NCBI RefSeq assembly: GCF_964340395.1
Contig: NC_135563.1
Location: 13,733,151 to 13,797,150, forward strand
Reading direction: 5' to 3'
DNA: 64,000 nucleotides
From: Glandiceps talaboti
Lineage: Eukaryota > Hemichordata > Enteropneusta > Spengelidae
In this document: piece after piece, positions 10,851-23,869 of the stretch
Layout of the letters: every line of letters begins with the position of its first letter
How positions within the stretch are numbered: the first letter of the stretch is position 1
The notes under the pieces: generated by a model
What the model saw: the letters and a program-made list of their open reading frames with translations, nothing else
Database searches by the model: none
What the model was told of the DNA's origin: nothing
Program-made: the position numbers and the translations under genes

Positions 10851-12504
10851 TCAGTTGACTGATTGACATGATTCAGATCTTAGAATATCACTATCCATAC
10901 AAGTCACCCATCAAAACACATTACACTGAATAGACAATTATTCCTGATATTCTGATCTGTTTGTTTGATTTGCATCTGAAATATTACAACAATGGGGAGA
11001 ATTTCAACTGATGGATCAATACACTTGGAGTGTTTGCAGAAACATAAAAAAAAGAAAAGAAAACACATCATTAAATGATAACCGACTACTTTAAAACATG
11101 GAGTTGAATTCCTTTCCACACATGCCCTTGCTATCTTTAAAATATCCCAGTACTACAACTGGGAAAAATAAAAATAACTAAAAATGTTGACATTCTCAAC
11201 TCTGTACAGTCCTTTGAAGTCAAGACTTTGTACAACATATGTTTTGCCTTGAGGAAGTAGTGAATATTTATTTGGTGTATCCCAGGCTACAAGAATGCCA
11301 CTGGTATCCTTAATGAAGACATTAAGTCAACAAGTTCTAAACTTGCTGGAGAGACTTAAGAGGCCACACTGCCTGGGGCCAATAGTTATCTGATCTCATC
11401 ATTTGGAGAACTTCATCAACTTTCTACCATGTCATTGAACTTTAAGACTTTCATAGCCTGGGTCTGGTTGGAATACAGTCTGCCATTATGTTTTTATGAT
11501 ATAATGACATTAACAGGCCAAGTTCAGCTGTCTGTGATAATGGCTGCCCAATCATAAGGTGCTTGACCTCTGTGTCAGGTCACCTCTCTTCATCATATAT
11601 GGGGTCAAAGGTCAAACATAACCAACCCTTTGATGCTTGGAAATATTTGAAGTGAGCAAAGTGAGCAAAATAACAGCGCTAGAAAATAACTATCTCGTCA
11701 ACTGCTATACGCCATTTACATCACCCGAGTTCATCATGAATAATATCTTTGTCAGCATAAGATGCTCCAGGTTGCTAATTTGGAATAACCTTTGTCAGTT
11801 CATTAAATCAGACCACCCCTAAGGAGCCAAGAATATACACAATCGTGTAATTTCACTGGAAGGGTAGTGTGTCAAGGATGACCCTAATAAGGTCAAAGGT
11901 CAACTCTACAGAATACAGTAAACCAATCTTGAGATACTCAGCATATCTGTTGTTGATATAGAAAACCAATAAAGCTGTCTTTGTTGACATTACGCCAATC
12001 AAAATGTTGCATTATTTCCATTCAACACTTTAACTTGGCAAGTGATCAACACCAGACAAGTTTTGATAAACATTAACAGTACAAACTGAGTATGAACTCA
12101 GATCAAGTATTTTGATTTGTTTTAAGGACATACATTTCTACATATCAGGATGTCACGATGGGTGGGGACTTTATTCTTAATAAACTACATTTTACTGGGT
12201 CACATTCCTGTACTCATGCTGTTTCATTTCAACAAAGATAAGTTGGGAGTCTTCAATATCACTTATTTCTAATTTCTAAACAAAGTACACTGTGTCTTTT
12301 GACATGCAATCCTGGAAGATACACCAACTTCAACAACAATGACCCCAAAATAAAGATCTCACTCTATACCAAGCTATTATTTATTTATATTTGGTAAGGA
12401 TGAAGACAGAACATTTGTCAAATACTGGTATCATCAATTTACAATGACAGCAATCTATACAAATCCTGAAAGATCTTTGAATTACATATCTATTGCAATA
12501 TAAA

Positions 12505-12760
12505 CTGTCAGGTGATTGGTCAGGGACAAGTATGATCAAAAGCCGTCAAGTGATTGGTCAGGGACAAGTATGATTAAAAGCTGTCACATGATTGGTCAGG
12601 GACAAGTATGATCAAAAGCTGTCAGGTGATTGGTCAGGGTCAAGTATGATCAAAAGCTGTCAGGTGATTGGTCAAGGTAAAGTATGATCAAAAGCTGTCA
12701 GGTGATTGGTCAATATGAACAAAAGCTGTCAGGTGATTGGTTAGGGTCAACAACTATGAT
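12505..12760. repeat. 38-40-bp minisatellite, about 7 copies, each with CTGATTGG/TGATTGG
   Basis: The unit reads CTGTCAGGTGATTGGTCAG then GGACAAGTATGATCAAAAG, with shorter sixth and seventh copies. Each unit contains ATTGGTCA, an inverted CCAAT box. The array lies about 230 bp from the LRR exon at 12986, within the intron. Confidence 0.93.
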
Positions 12761-12985
12761 TTTTAAGATAATCTTAGTTGTATTTGCATGCATATGTAAT
12801 GAGCACACACCATGTTGCACAATATTCTAACAACTATTGCATGGCTGTACTGGGTAGTTGTTGATGCTAAATAGTCCCCTGATGCAGTGATGGGTCATGT
12901 AATAATAAAACAATATTAGTGGTAAAATAATATTCCACTGTTGTCATTTGTGAGGCTACATGCTGAGTAATCTTGAAAGACTTAC

Positions 12986-13054
12986 AGTTGCAGATTTTCC
13001 AGTCCATTGAATGTTCCAGCAGAGATTGATGCAATCCGGTTATTAGACAGATTT
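12986..13054 (-). CDS. ADGRA: ADGRA exon: leucine-rich repeat (69 bp)
   Basis: Third LRR exon, between acceptor TATTTACAG and donor GTAAGT, phase 2 to phase 2. It encodes NLSNNRIASISAGTF then NGLENLQ plus two bases of a Leu codon. It is one codon shorter than its 72-bp neighbours, giving a 23-residue repeat. Its end (phase 2) does not fit the start of the next recognised exon at 9860-10009 (phase 1). Joined directly, that exon would hit a stop after a few codons. In vertebrate relatives one more LRR (about 28 residues) precedes the C-cap, so an exon of about 80-90 bp is expected in the intervening 3.0 kb. Confidence 0.9.
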
Positions 13055-14244
13055 CTGTAAATAGAAAAAAGAAATTCATTAATTAGAAAAACAGCAATAT
13101 CAAAAATAAATTGGGTTTATATTCCTCTTCAGCTTGCAACCTGTACTAACTATCACATACCTCTATATTAACATGGGCTAGTGAAACAAGTAAACCATAA
13201 CATGTTTTAAACTTCAAATGCTAAATTTCAAAAAAGATTTCAACCATTTTGATTTTCATGCATTTTCTTTTACATTAGAATTTGATATATGTTTTAAATA
13301 TATACATGTATTTGATAGTTATCATGGGTTCTTCAATCTGGTCTGGATTTGTTCAACCTTTGAAATTTTTGATAGTATAGATGTCTGTTAATTTCAACCG
13401 AGCTACAGTGTCTGAGACTGACATGTTTTTTGTTAATAGAAACACTGTAGCAAGTTGACCCCATTTAAAGCACTCTGACCTCACCCTGTGGGCAAAAAAC
13501 GCTGATGATGTATTTTAGGTTGTTGCATGTTGACCTTAGCTCCAAGACACTCTGACAAATTCTGTCTTCAAACAGTCACACTGATTAGAACTGTAGCTGA
13601 GCACTTCATGAAGGCTCTATAGGTACGTAAACTGTCAGACTACTTCATATATAACGTAAATACCACCAACGGCACAGTAAAATGTGGTTTCAATCAGTCG
13701 CTACAAGGATGGTCTTTCAAGAAATTAAGTTTGAGTTTTCCATAGGATATCATGTCCTCATGTTGCCTTAGAAGATTTGATGTTGTGTTATTCCTAGAAT
13801 GTCATCTGGTCTAGTTCCCAGTGGGGAAACTTTACAATTGGAAAATTTCACACTGATCTATTTAAATATCAAGAAAAAATTTACTGCTTCCTAAAGTTTT
13901 ACGCAAAAAATAAAGAAACTGTTTTCAATATATCACAGTATGGTTGGCTGTGTTGTCTTGATTGTTTAAAACACGATTGTGAGTTTTTGCGACAATTCAC
14001 ATAGTGATTCATCACTGTCTTAAACTCTGCAGGGCACTGAACTAAACTACATTCTGAAAATATATTGGAATAACTTTATTTATATTTTTGGTAATTATGA
14101 AATTCTAGATAGAAACTTAGTTGAAACTCATTTTCTAAATCAACAAGTCAAAATATTTGATTCTTAGAACAATTATACATATTAAATAACATTTTTAAAT
14201 AAAATGGATTCACTTTCTCATTAATTTTGCACCTATGTTGTTAT

Positions 14245-14258
14245 CCCCCCCCCCCCCC
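14245..14258. repeat. Poly-C tract (14 C)
   Basis: Homopolymer within the 4.7-kb intron between two LRR exons. Confidence 0.95.
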
Positions 14259-15401
14259 ACCCGACATTTTCCTCCATTTGAAATCAAGTGTATGCTTACA
14301 AAGTACAAACAAATGTGCACTAATCAACATTTTGTTGCTACAAAATTGTGTATTTGATAATCAATACATAATGGTATTTGATTTATCAATTAATGTCGAT
14401 AGAGAAATTCCTCACCAGCACGACAAAATACTAATCAATTCTTGCTGACAGAAACATCAATAAACTCTGTTAGAATGACACAAAGATTACGCTTAGCAGA
14501 TGCCCCAGGCAAAAAACACATGTGATTGAAGAGAGTTTGTCAAAATTGATCATTGAAGCTGTCGCCCCGAGAGAAATCAAAAGTCTAATGTTTGACATGA
14601 CTTTTACTTGTGTATTTCCCTCAGTGCACGTAGAGAAAGATGTATGAGAGTAGTGTCAATGGCTTGGGTTGGCTTGTCAATCCATCAACATCTATCATTA
14701 AGACAGATTACACATTTTCACAACTCTGCTCTTTAATTTCATCTCATTCATATGTGTTTCAACATGCAAGCTTTTGTCACTACCTGTTTTTGATCGGTGT
14801 TTTATACGCTGCCTAGTTATAGTTTAAATGAAATCGCAATAAATCTTTTACCAACAGACGTGACTCTTTAGAAGTAAACCCATCGCCATTTCAAATATAT
14901 CATTCACTAAAACTGTATAATATCGGCAAAATTCCCGTATTAACATAAATCACTTCTTATCATTTGAAGTAAAACGGCATTAATATATAATTCCATATGA
15001 CAAAAAATATCAAATTTGATTTATACATTAAAACATTTCCACCACCAGAATTGTCGGTCGGCTGACGTGATGTGATAACTCCTGATAAGAACAATTTCAA
15101 ATATTTGCATTTTGTGCATTTGAAACGAGATCTGGAAAGCATATTTCACAACAATATGTTGATACATGTATGGGATAGTCTTATTGTCTCCCCTGAATTA
15201 TATGACCTAATATTTTGAAAATTATCCAATTTTAGGTATGGACATGAGTTTGGCTATAATTCAACATTTGAAATTTGTTGTCATATTCATAACATGTGCC
15301 ATAATAATTTCTATCATACCAAGTTAATAAAAAATATGGGAGTTATACCCTGGTTGGTTGTATGTGTTGGTTTGAGTTATGATAATGTGTGTCTACATAA
15401 T

Positions 15402-15645
15402 TGGTTCTGCTGTGCTTGAAATATGAGTCTAAATGTTCAACATCACCATTACTTTCCGCAATTTTTTCATAAAATATAGCTTGCACTGGTATAATTATAT
15501 AATTTGCCAATTATTTCCTTCATTCAGCCGGAAAATATTCTTGACCTATAGAGGGATTTGTCACTTCCTGTCTTGTGACTCGTAGTGACAAGGCCCCTTA
15601 GGTCACTTATATTTTCCTTGCTGAACGAAGAAAAATATTACAGAA
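15402..15645 (+). mobile_element. Palindromic dispersed repeat, copy 1
   Basis: Shares with 20115-20340 a lead of about 100 bp (GGTTCTGCTGTG, GAAATAT, CCATTACTTTCC, GGTATAATTAT) followed by a long palindrome. The arms here are 15507-15553 (CCAATTATTTCCTTCATTCAG onward) and 15595-15640, ending GAAGAAAAATATTAC. The top of the hairpin is AAGGCCCCTTAGGTCAC paired with GTGACCTA-like sequence. Confidence 0.82.
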
Positions 15646-15905
15646 TAATATACACAGAGACTGGATATAATTTGAGAATGATATTGTTGACGTCCATGGA
15701 TTCGATGTTGAGTTGTATTTGGTGTATTTGTGTAGCTTGTCTTTGCTTTTAGTCATCTGTTTTAGGGTTTTGTGTATATTGTTTTCATTCATTCTGTTGT
15801 AAGCTGTAGACTATGTATCCTCTGAAGACTAATAAATAAATAAATAAACAAATAAATAATAATAATAATAATTATAAAATAAGTATATAATAATACTAAT
15901 ACTAA
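15640..15905 (+). repeat. AATA/AAT-rich simple repeat after a possible retroelement tail
   Basis: From 15831 the sequence is (AAAT)n, (AAT)n and (ACTAAT)n to about 15908. The T-rich block just upstream ending CTCTGAAGACTAATAAATA resembles a non-LTR 3' tail, but no coding remnant was seen, so that origin is only a suggestion. Confidence 0.5.
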
Positions 15906-16842
15906 TAATTCTGTTAACACTACGTCAAGCAATGGTTGGTTGTGAGGATTTGTGTGGAAAAATGACTACAAATAACAAAAATATTGAATATTGAATTTTG
16001 AATGCAAAAATAATGATCTGACTCTCTGTTTACATACTCAATTAGAGGACAGCTGAAAAACCAGAGATCTATCTCAATGGTTGATAAATTTGATGAATGC
16101 ACATGTAATCTGACAACACACTCAAAAGCTACGAAGTTTTTCAGCTTTTCTCCAATCCAGTACACAAACAAAGAATGAAGGTATTATGTCTGGATTCAAA
16201 ATCACTAATTTTTGTGTTCTTTGTACTCATTTTCTTACATCAACACCTATAACCGCCTGTGTTCAAACCCTGTTGAAATAAGGCAGACATTTCTTTGCAT
16301 TCAAAACACCATCAAAAGAAAATCAGTCTCCCTGTATTGTTCTTCACTCTGTGACACACCAGGTATATATATCTACTGTACAGCAAACAGTTATGTTAAC
16401 GAGACCACAGACTGGTATTGATGATTTAAGACAATAGAGTTTAATTAAGGAATGACTCACTACACCTCTCCAAAGGATGACTACATGTGTTCATTCATCA
16501 ACCATAAAGCCTTTAATTACATTTAATGAATCTCCTAACAATACTACCTAATAACTCTGTCATATCGCCACCTGTCAATCACCTCTAATTATCTAATCAG
16601 GTTTAATGTTATGAAATGACCTTTATTGTTTCACAGTAAATCATCCCTCTGTGAGTTCAAGGACCTATTACAAATTTTGGAGGACTACCTTTCCTAAATT
16701 CTGTTTTAAATAAATGATATGTCTACCATTTCAAGTTAGAAACAAGTGAGTTTTACTAGTAATTACGATGTCCTTTTTGTGAGACGGTAATTTGAAGGGA
16801 GATGTTGAAACTTGTGCATGGCTTAATCCATGTAATCTGAAC

Positions 16843-17019
16843 ATGTACAAAAGATACTGTACTGTACAAGATAGACACACAGTACATGTACCTAGTTATC
16901 TTGACACCATGAATTAGTACTATCTGGGAATGTACAAAAGATACATACTGTACAAGATAGACACACAGTACCTAGTTGACTTCAATAACACCATCTATAG
17001 AATTAGTATTATCTGGACA
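16843..17019. repeat. Tandem duplication, 2 copies of about 88 bp
   Basis: Both copies contain ATGTACAAAAGATAC, TACAAGATAGACACACAGTA, CCTAGTT and GAATTAGTAYTATCTGG. Copy 1 starts at 16843 and copy 2 at 16930. Confidence 0.85.
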
Positions 17020-17761
17020 CCTACATCTACACATGACTTGTAAATCATGAGCACATTTTTTCATATCTACATTAAAATGACAGATATGTATACTCTGGAG
17101 GTAATCACATAACATACATCACATGACCATATCTTGACATTCATCACGTGTACATCCACACACACGACTTGTAAAACGTGGATATTTTTTTTTTTGAATA
17201 TGTACATTTCAGATTGCTGCATTGTCTGGTAGTTATCCCATAATTTACATCACACTTGTGACATGTGACTTGGTTGATATCTTGTTTATTAGGGTTAGAT
17301 ATCATGTGACTGTCACATGAGAAAACAATTGATAATTGACCTCTGACCTGCCATATCAGAAACCAACTCTACAAAACATGAAGTGCTTGGAAGAGTTGTA
17401 CATGTAAAGCTTATACTGTGAAAGTTCATCAACATAAATGGTTGAAAAATAGATTTTTCAACAATGGTTGGAGCAAACATTACACCTTGTCCAAAATTTG
17501 TAATAATCTCACCATCGCAAGCTTACATTGTAACTATTACTTTAGAGAGAGAATCTAGACCACTACAAGTGTCTGGGCTACCCCATTACTCCAAATACAC
17601 TCTTTACAAAATATATATATTGTAATTTTGATATCTGGTTACAGGTGAAAAATACAAATTTGAAAGTGATCATTCATGATTTTGTAAATTCATCCCATGA
17701 TCCCAAGTCAGAATACATACATTTGTATATAGATAGATAGATAATGAATATTAATACTTAC

Positions 17762-17833
17762 AATCTTTCTAAGTTGTTTAATCCTACAAACATACTGTTA
17801 TTTAGGTTACCAATTTTATTCTGAGACAGGTCC
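17762..17833 (-). CDS. ADGRA: ADGRA exon: leucine-rich repeat
   Basis: Second 72-bp LRR exon, phase 2 to phase 2, between acceptor AAATTTACAG and a consensus donor GTAAGT. It encodes DLSQNKIGNLNNSMF then VGLNNLERL, a 24-residue repeat matching LxLxxNxI. The upstream junction makes Leu (TT|G) and the downstream junction makes Leu (TT|A), so both flanking splices keep frame. The exon is flanked by a 6.0-kb intron upstream and a 4.7-kb intron downstream. Confidence 0.92.
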
Positions 17834-18795
17834 CTGTAAATTTAAAAGATAAAAGAAAGACATGTTTTTAATACAATGTTGTCCTGACAACTCATCACTC
17901 TGACCTAGTTTGGGTGTGAATGTAGGTGTACATGTATCTGTGTATTATAAGAAATGTGGATGGAGTCATTTCATGAATATGAATATCATCAAGTCATCAC
18001 CACAAAAGGAATGGCGGTACATGTATTAATACAATATGCATGCACATGTACAACTCGGAGCTCATGTACCACATTGTATATCCTTTACTAAGGGGCTGCA
18101 GTATGCAGATTGAGCCAGGCAGGTTCTGGTTGGAAGGGTGGGGTAGGTGCTGGTGGGAGGCTGGGGCATTGGAATATAGTCATATTGGCAATGTCTACCC
18201 CAATCATACTGCCCTACAGGTACCTTCATGTACATTGTACTGTCTGATGACAATTGAAAGTAACATTGTCATCAGCACTGCATTGAAAATTATGTCAAAC
18301 TTCTATCATTAAAACTAATTTCAGTCTATGGAATTCCAGATTCTTGTGAGTTGCTCAGACTACTAAACTAACAATTTTTGAGCTGTAAATATACATGTAT
18401 ATATTTTGGAAAACTAATGTTTGGCTAACAATACAGAGTTAAGAATTAGCAGTAAAACTGAAACACTATTTTAAGCATTTTTGCAAATTTTCTGAAAATA
18501 AAATACAGTTCAGAAAGTTTCAATATAATTCATACCCGGGAGTACACGCAAGTCATACATACATGTAACGATAGGTAAGAAACTCTTTAGGTAGATATAT
18601 TTTGGCAGTGCTAAAAAAGACATTTAACCCGGAGAACTATGCCATGTTTTATTACAAGGATTTCAAGTACATTTTGTACGAGTTATTAACCTTGAATGTC
18701 ATACCATTCAAGGTGTGTGGTCATGTGTTGGATCATGTCATGTCCTAAAAAACAAAATAGATGCCTTAATACATGACACCTGGGTCATTCTAACT

Positions 18796-19047
18796 CTCAC
18801 TTCAAAAATACACTTGTTTGCTGTTGGCTTTGGAGATCTTTGTATACTATGATTGTCATCTAATACAAGATTTACTATCTATGGTAACAGTATAAGGGAA
18901 GGTTACACATGACACATAAGTTATCTCACTTCAAAAATATATGTGTTGGCTATTAACTTGGGATTTCTTTCTACAACAAGACTGTCAACTAAACAATTTA
19001 GTATCAGGAGATAGTGGATGGAAGGTAAGGTTACACATAGTGGAATA
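18796..19047. repeat. Diverged tandem duplication, about 137-bp unit, 2 copies
   Basis: Both copies contain TCTCACTTCAAAAATA, GTTGGCT, a TAGTATC/CTATCTATGG-like stretch and GGAAGGTTACACAT / AAGGTTACACATA. The second copy is more diverged. Confidence 0.65.
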
Positions 19048-19067
19048 GAAATTGATACTTGACTCCA

Positions 19068-19215
19068 TTTGAAGTTACTTTATTGGAATCTAGTTTTGAA
19101 GCGACTATGCAGCTTTTGTCCAAATCACTCAAATGCTGATGACGTCTGAGTAAGGTGAATGAAAGCTACATAGCTGCATCAAAAACTAGATTCCAATATA
19201 AAGGTAACTTCACTA
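19068..19215. mobile_element. Foldback element with about 50-bp arms
   Basis: The left arm at 19068-19120 (TTTGAAGTTACTTTATTGG, AATCTAGTTTTGAAGC, CTATGCAGCTTT) pairs with the right arm at about 19157-19213 (AAAGCTACATAGCTGCATC, AAAAACTAGATTCCAATA, AAGGTAACTTCA). A loop of about 36 bp contains TGACGTCTGAG. No target duplication was noticed. Confidence 0.82.
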
Positions 19216-19862
19216 TTGCTAAGGTTACACATAATATCATACTACATGTTACCCCTACCTACATATGCCACATACAGTATTGATGTTTCTACATCAATGA
19301 TACAGACAGATATTGCTGTCCCCTCGTTTGTGTACATGTGTAAATGCTAACATCATATCCTAGAATTTCTTTTGTGATAAAATCAATGTTTATCCATATT
19401 ATTGTACAACCAATGTGCCCTCCAGTATGAAACAAACCATGTTCTTGTAGGTCAAAATGACGAAAACAGAGATTTTTTTTGTGGGTCACCACATCATTAG
19501 GGATAGTGGAAACCAAATTTTAGTGGGTTATAAGTAATTGCTGTGTGTCAGCTGCATGCATAATAGGCATTAGAAGGCACACTGTATATAGCACAAAACA
19601 TTGACCTCATCATAAGGTTAAATCCTCATTTACATATGAATACACACCAAGGTCAAACTAGGTCATTGTCATCAATCATGAACTTTTAGCATAGCATAGT
19701 AGAATTTTGAGGTTGTATCCCGATCTAAATTTGAATACATGAATATTTTAAATTGCGTTGTTTGGAAACAATGAACTTGTTGACACTCTAAAAGCTTTTG
19801 AGTTTATTGTAAATTTTCATTACTTTATAGTTTAATAGCATACAAGGTCAATGCCATTGAAA

Positions 19863-20105
19863 AATTAAACAGGCTCAATATTATCAACTTTGAACTTGAG
19901 AACAAAGTGTAGCATTTTGAGATTCATTTTGATACACAAATATATCAAATGGAAGGGTTCAATGTTATCAACTATGAACTTGAAAACAAAGTGTAGCATT
20001 TTGAGATTCAGTTTGATACACAAAATTAATATATCAAATGGACACTCTCAAAGTTATCAACTCTGCATTTTGAGATTCAGTTTGATACACAAATATATCA
20101 AACGG
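19863..20105. repeat. Tandem repeat, about 100-bp unit, 3 copies
   Basis: Units contain TTATCAACTNTGAACTTGA, AACAAAGTGTAGCATTTTGA, GATTCAKTTTGATACACAAA and TATATCAAAYGGA. The third copy lacks the GAACTTGA-GTGTAG segment. It ends directly against the palindromic repeat that starts near 20115. Confidence 0.92.
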
Positions 20106-20114
20106 ACCATAGAC

Positions 20115-20340
20115 CCTGGTTCTGCTGTGTTCGAAATATCAAATGTTCAAAATTGCCATTACTTTCCCCCGATTTTTCCTTGATATTGGTGCTGGTATAA
20201 TTATGTTACTCTCCAATATTTTTCTTCATTCAGCTGGAAAATACTTGTGACCTAAGGGTTGTCACTACTCGAGTGGTGACAAAGGCCCCTTAGGTCACTC
20301 GTATTTCCTTGTCTGAAAGAAGAAAAATATTGGGGAATAA
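20115..20340 (+). mobile_element. Palindromic dispersed repeat, copy 2
   Basis: The left arm at 20213-20258 (CCAATATTTTTCTTCATTCA through TGTGACCTAAGGG) and right arm at 20286-20333 are near-perfect complements. The centre TTGTCACTACTCGAGTGG-TGACAA is itself nearly palindromic, so the whole 121 bp can fold. The upstream 100 bp is shared with copy 1 at 15402. Confidence 0.85.
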
Positions 20341-20344
20341 CTGT

Positions 20345-23300
20345 TTTTTTTTTTTTAAATGTACATAAAACTTTAGTAAATGCTACTGATATACAAGACA
20401 GATATGTACACTCAAGATAACAAGAGTGGTAAAATTTCAATATCTCACACTATTAACCTAGAGATTTGAGTTCATTACATTGCTCCTTAACATCACTCAT
20501 ATTTTCTGAAGCTGGATGAAAAACAAAATTGAGATACTATCTAACCGTTATGTGCATTTAAAAATCAAGGATAACACATTGGTATAGTCAAATACCTGGG
20601 CTCCAACAGCTGTTTGCCATCATATCTTACTCTAAAATTCTGAAAACTGGTAATTTTGTAAGTTTCTCACTTTCTAGTATTCAAATTCTAGCCTGAACAA
20701 AAAACTACCAACAAATATGAATTTCCTCGATAAGTGATACAATTATAACGAAAGTATACACTGATATAGGGGCTATGTGTATGCAATACACACTGGAAAA
20801 GAAACTGTAGCAGAAACCCTGAAAAGTATACAAAATCCCTGTCATTAATGTATTTAGAGGCTTGTAAATATGCTGTGGTAAACCGTTAAACAAGTGGAAA
20901 AAAAGATCCTGTGAAACGTGACGATAGTTATAATATAAGAACAGGTAAAATCTCCTCAAGCATTATGATGTTGAGTATGTGAGGCGCCATGCATCTGTTA
21001 GTAAGACCTATTTATTCTGCTTTGCCAATTGGAATAAAAGGAATATGTCTATTGAATTTCACATCATATCTTCTTGAAGGCTGCAATTCTTCACACACAC
21101 ATACACCTGTATAGCTTATGACACCTTTCTTATCACATTACACTTTTTTTCCTGATGATCTACAGGGCATTATCTGCATTTGAATCATTCGTACTGAATA
21201 TTGGATGATTTCTTCACTTATAAGGCTTACAGAATTGTATAAGACTTTGTTCTGAAGTTTCTAGCACTAGTAAATAGAAGTGCTGACTTGCAGGCTATTT
21301 TGAAAATATACATGTATCGCCTCATCAATTTTTATCACTGTTGTGTTGGTTTCCCACCATAGACATATTGTGCTATAGGTAAAAACTTGCCACAATGTCT
21401 TCACAATATATTATTTGGCATACTGTATAAGAGATAAATAACAGCAGGCGTATTCCATATATAAATTTAAATTTCAAATGTACGCAACAGATAAAACAAT
21501 ATTCAATTTGGCAGATATTACACAGTTTTTTAAAACATGATGGAAAACTTTATATATTTCCATTTTTACATCTCAAAGTGTCTTTTATGTACAAATTCTG
21601 TCAGAGCTGTATCGAAATCCCCATTTCTTTGCAACCCATCAATTTATTACTTTCACATCAGACATGACCTATGTTATGTACTTAAAGCCTTGTAACCCTC
21701 AACTTCTACAACTTTTTACTCCCAAATATAAACAGCCACATTTTGTCGTGTCTGATGAAAAAATCCCCATGACTGACTCAATCACAATATGAGTAATCCC
21801 AGGTCATAGTTTCCCACTGTTGGGAAAAGCTGGCAAGAAAGCAAGCTGTCATTTATTCCGTGTACAGAATGTATTCCTACATATCTGATCAGCTGGTATT
21901 TGGCCTATGGTATACAAACACTGACTTACATCGTTTGCTGACATATGTCGATAAACATGTTTCTTGTAATTCATACAATATTATCCACAACCTGTCATCG
22001 CTGTCATTTGTTCCGATTTTTCCATTATTCTCAAAGTTTATCATTTCCTTTCTACTTTTGAACCCTTGCATTATTCTCAAAAATGAAACCCAATTTTCAT
22101 TTCATAACTAACATTATCAATTACCCCATATGGCGTACAGCAAACATTTCCACAATTTTTTTTTTGGTTTCGTAATTGAGTGTTATTGCCATCACAAATG
22201 CTGCTATTAAATTATGGATGTGGTGATGAACAATGGTAATGTGGAGGGAAATACTGTATTTTGGTGCATTAAGTCTGCAACTTCCACAGCATGTCGCCAG
22301 TTATCTCTCATTGGAATTGTAAACTTGGAGACAAATCAATAGCTATTATACGCCAATTGACAGGTTTTGACAACACTTTTAATGGCTAGCTACTTGTCAC
22401 AAGATCAGGGAATAATTACCAGCATATTTTCTTCACTATTTCACACTGTTAGAATTCAATTACGTCAAATTTAAGGATGGAATAAAACTTAACCTAAACA
22501 CTTTGATTTTGACAGGATCCTATCCATCTTTACAGTAGACCAACCATGGTGCGTTCTCTCCACATCAATTATGCACGAAGCCTTAATTCGCCTGAAAACT
22601 CAAAGACTGGTTTAAAAGTATACCATGTTTGTTTTGTCACATTGTTGTAGCCGAGTATTTAAGACTCCAACCACTCCTTGGAATAATGATGCACACATTC
22701 AAATTGTTGTTACGTCACTTTCTGATCATAATTTTACATATTCACAGAAAAAGTAATAACTGGTACACATAAAATTTTCAATCTTTCTTCCTTTGTTTGA
22801 AAAGCTGGCTGGTACATATTATGTACAATACATTACAGCAAAGGTTACATTGATACGGATTAGGTGAGAAAAACTGTTTTGCAGACATCATTGATAATGG
22901 CACTTCTTTAACTAAACTCACCATGACATCAGCGTTACCTTCTGCTCAATACACCATCGATCGATATCCACTGTCTATCTTTCATTGTTTTCTCAGGGGG
23001 GTAGACATTGCATTTACATATCAATAAGCCTTCAATTATCAAATTGATTAAATCTGGGACTTGATTGACAGCTTTTAATTTGATTACATCTCCTTTGAGT
23101 ACTGTGTAAATGGTGTATTCATACACTGATTCTACACAGAAACTGAGAATTTCCATCTTCTTGTGTCAGGCTCTTTTCTCCATAAATCATTATTTTGGAT
23201 TTCAAAAGTTCGTATAGTCTTAAATTTTTTTGGTATTTCCTGCAAGGGTCTGTGGGAAAAACTTGGAGGAAATGACATCACACTTACCACAATCTCTTTG

Positions 23301-23869
23301 TCTATAAGTATTTGCTAAAGCTTAAGCAATCATGTTCTCTACATCACCATGAAAGGTGGATGTATAACCCAAGCCAATGCTGGAACACATGTTATGACAT
23401 GTATATGTATGAAAGTGTGGACACTTTACTGAGTGAAAAAAACATGAAGGAAACATTGATGTGTAAAGATCATCTAGAAGCTATCCATGAGCTTGACTTT
23501 CTCTCCACATCTAGTCAAATGAATATACACATGTAACCTACTGAAAATCTAGCTAAATCTTCTGCTGGGGAAAGGGTGAATAGTGCTTGTCTGTGGTAGC
23601 CTATCACAAACTGACAGGCAGTTATCAACTTACTTTATTAAGTTTATTAAAATCGGCACCTCCAGTCTAAAACTCCTGTGAGGATGCGAGAATGTAGTCA
23701 CATTTGTAACAACGTTCCAATAACATTAAACGATTGCTTGGTGGTAAGAACAGAATGTTGTGCTAGATAAACTTGTTTGACTAGACACAGAGAAAAATCA
23801 AATCTGAATAGCTTCTAGACTAATGGAACGACAATGCCAGAAAACAGAACTACAACTTATGATACTCAC
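20345..23869. other. Intron sequence, no feature recognised
   Basis: AT-rich intron between the two first LRR exons. I saw a T12 run at 20342-20356 and no exon, element or array I could support. Confidence 0.6.

Noticed and set aside
10904-11119. Possible last LRR exon (NNCLFSVMCFDG) on the minus strand
   Set aside because: Too short between L and F positions, no pyrimidine tract before the needed AG, and the longer frame has the wrong phase.
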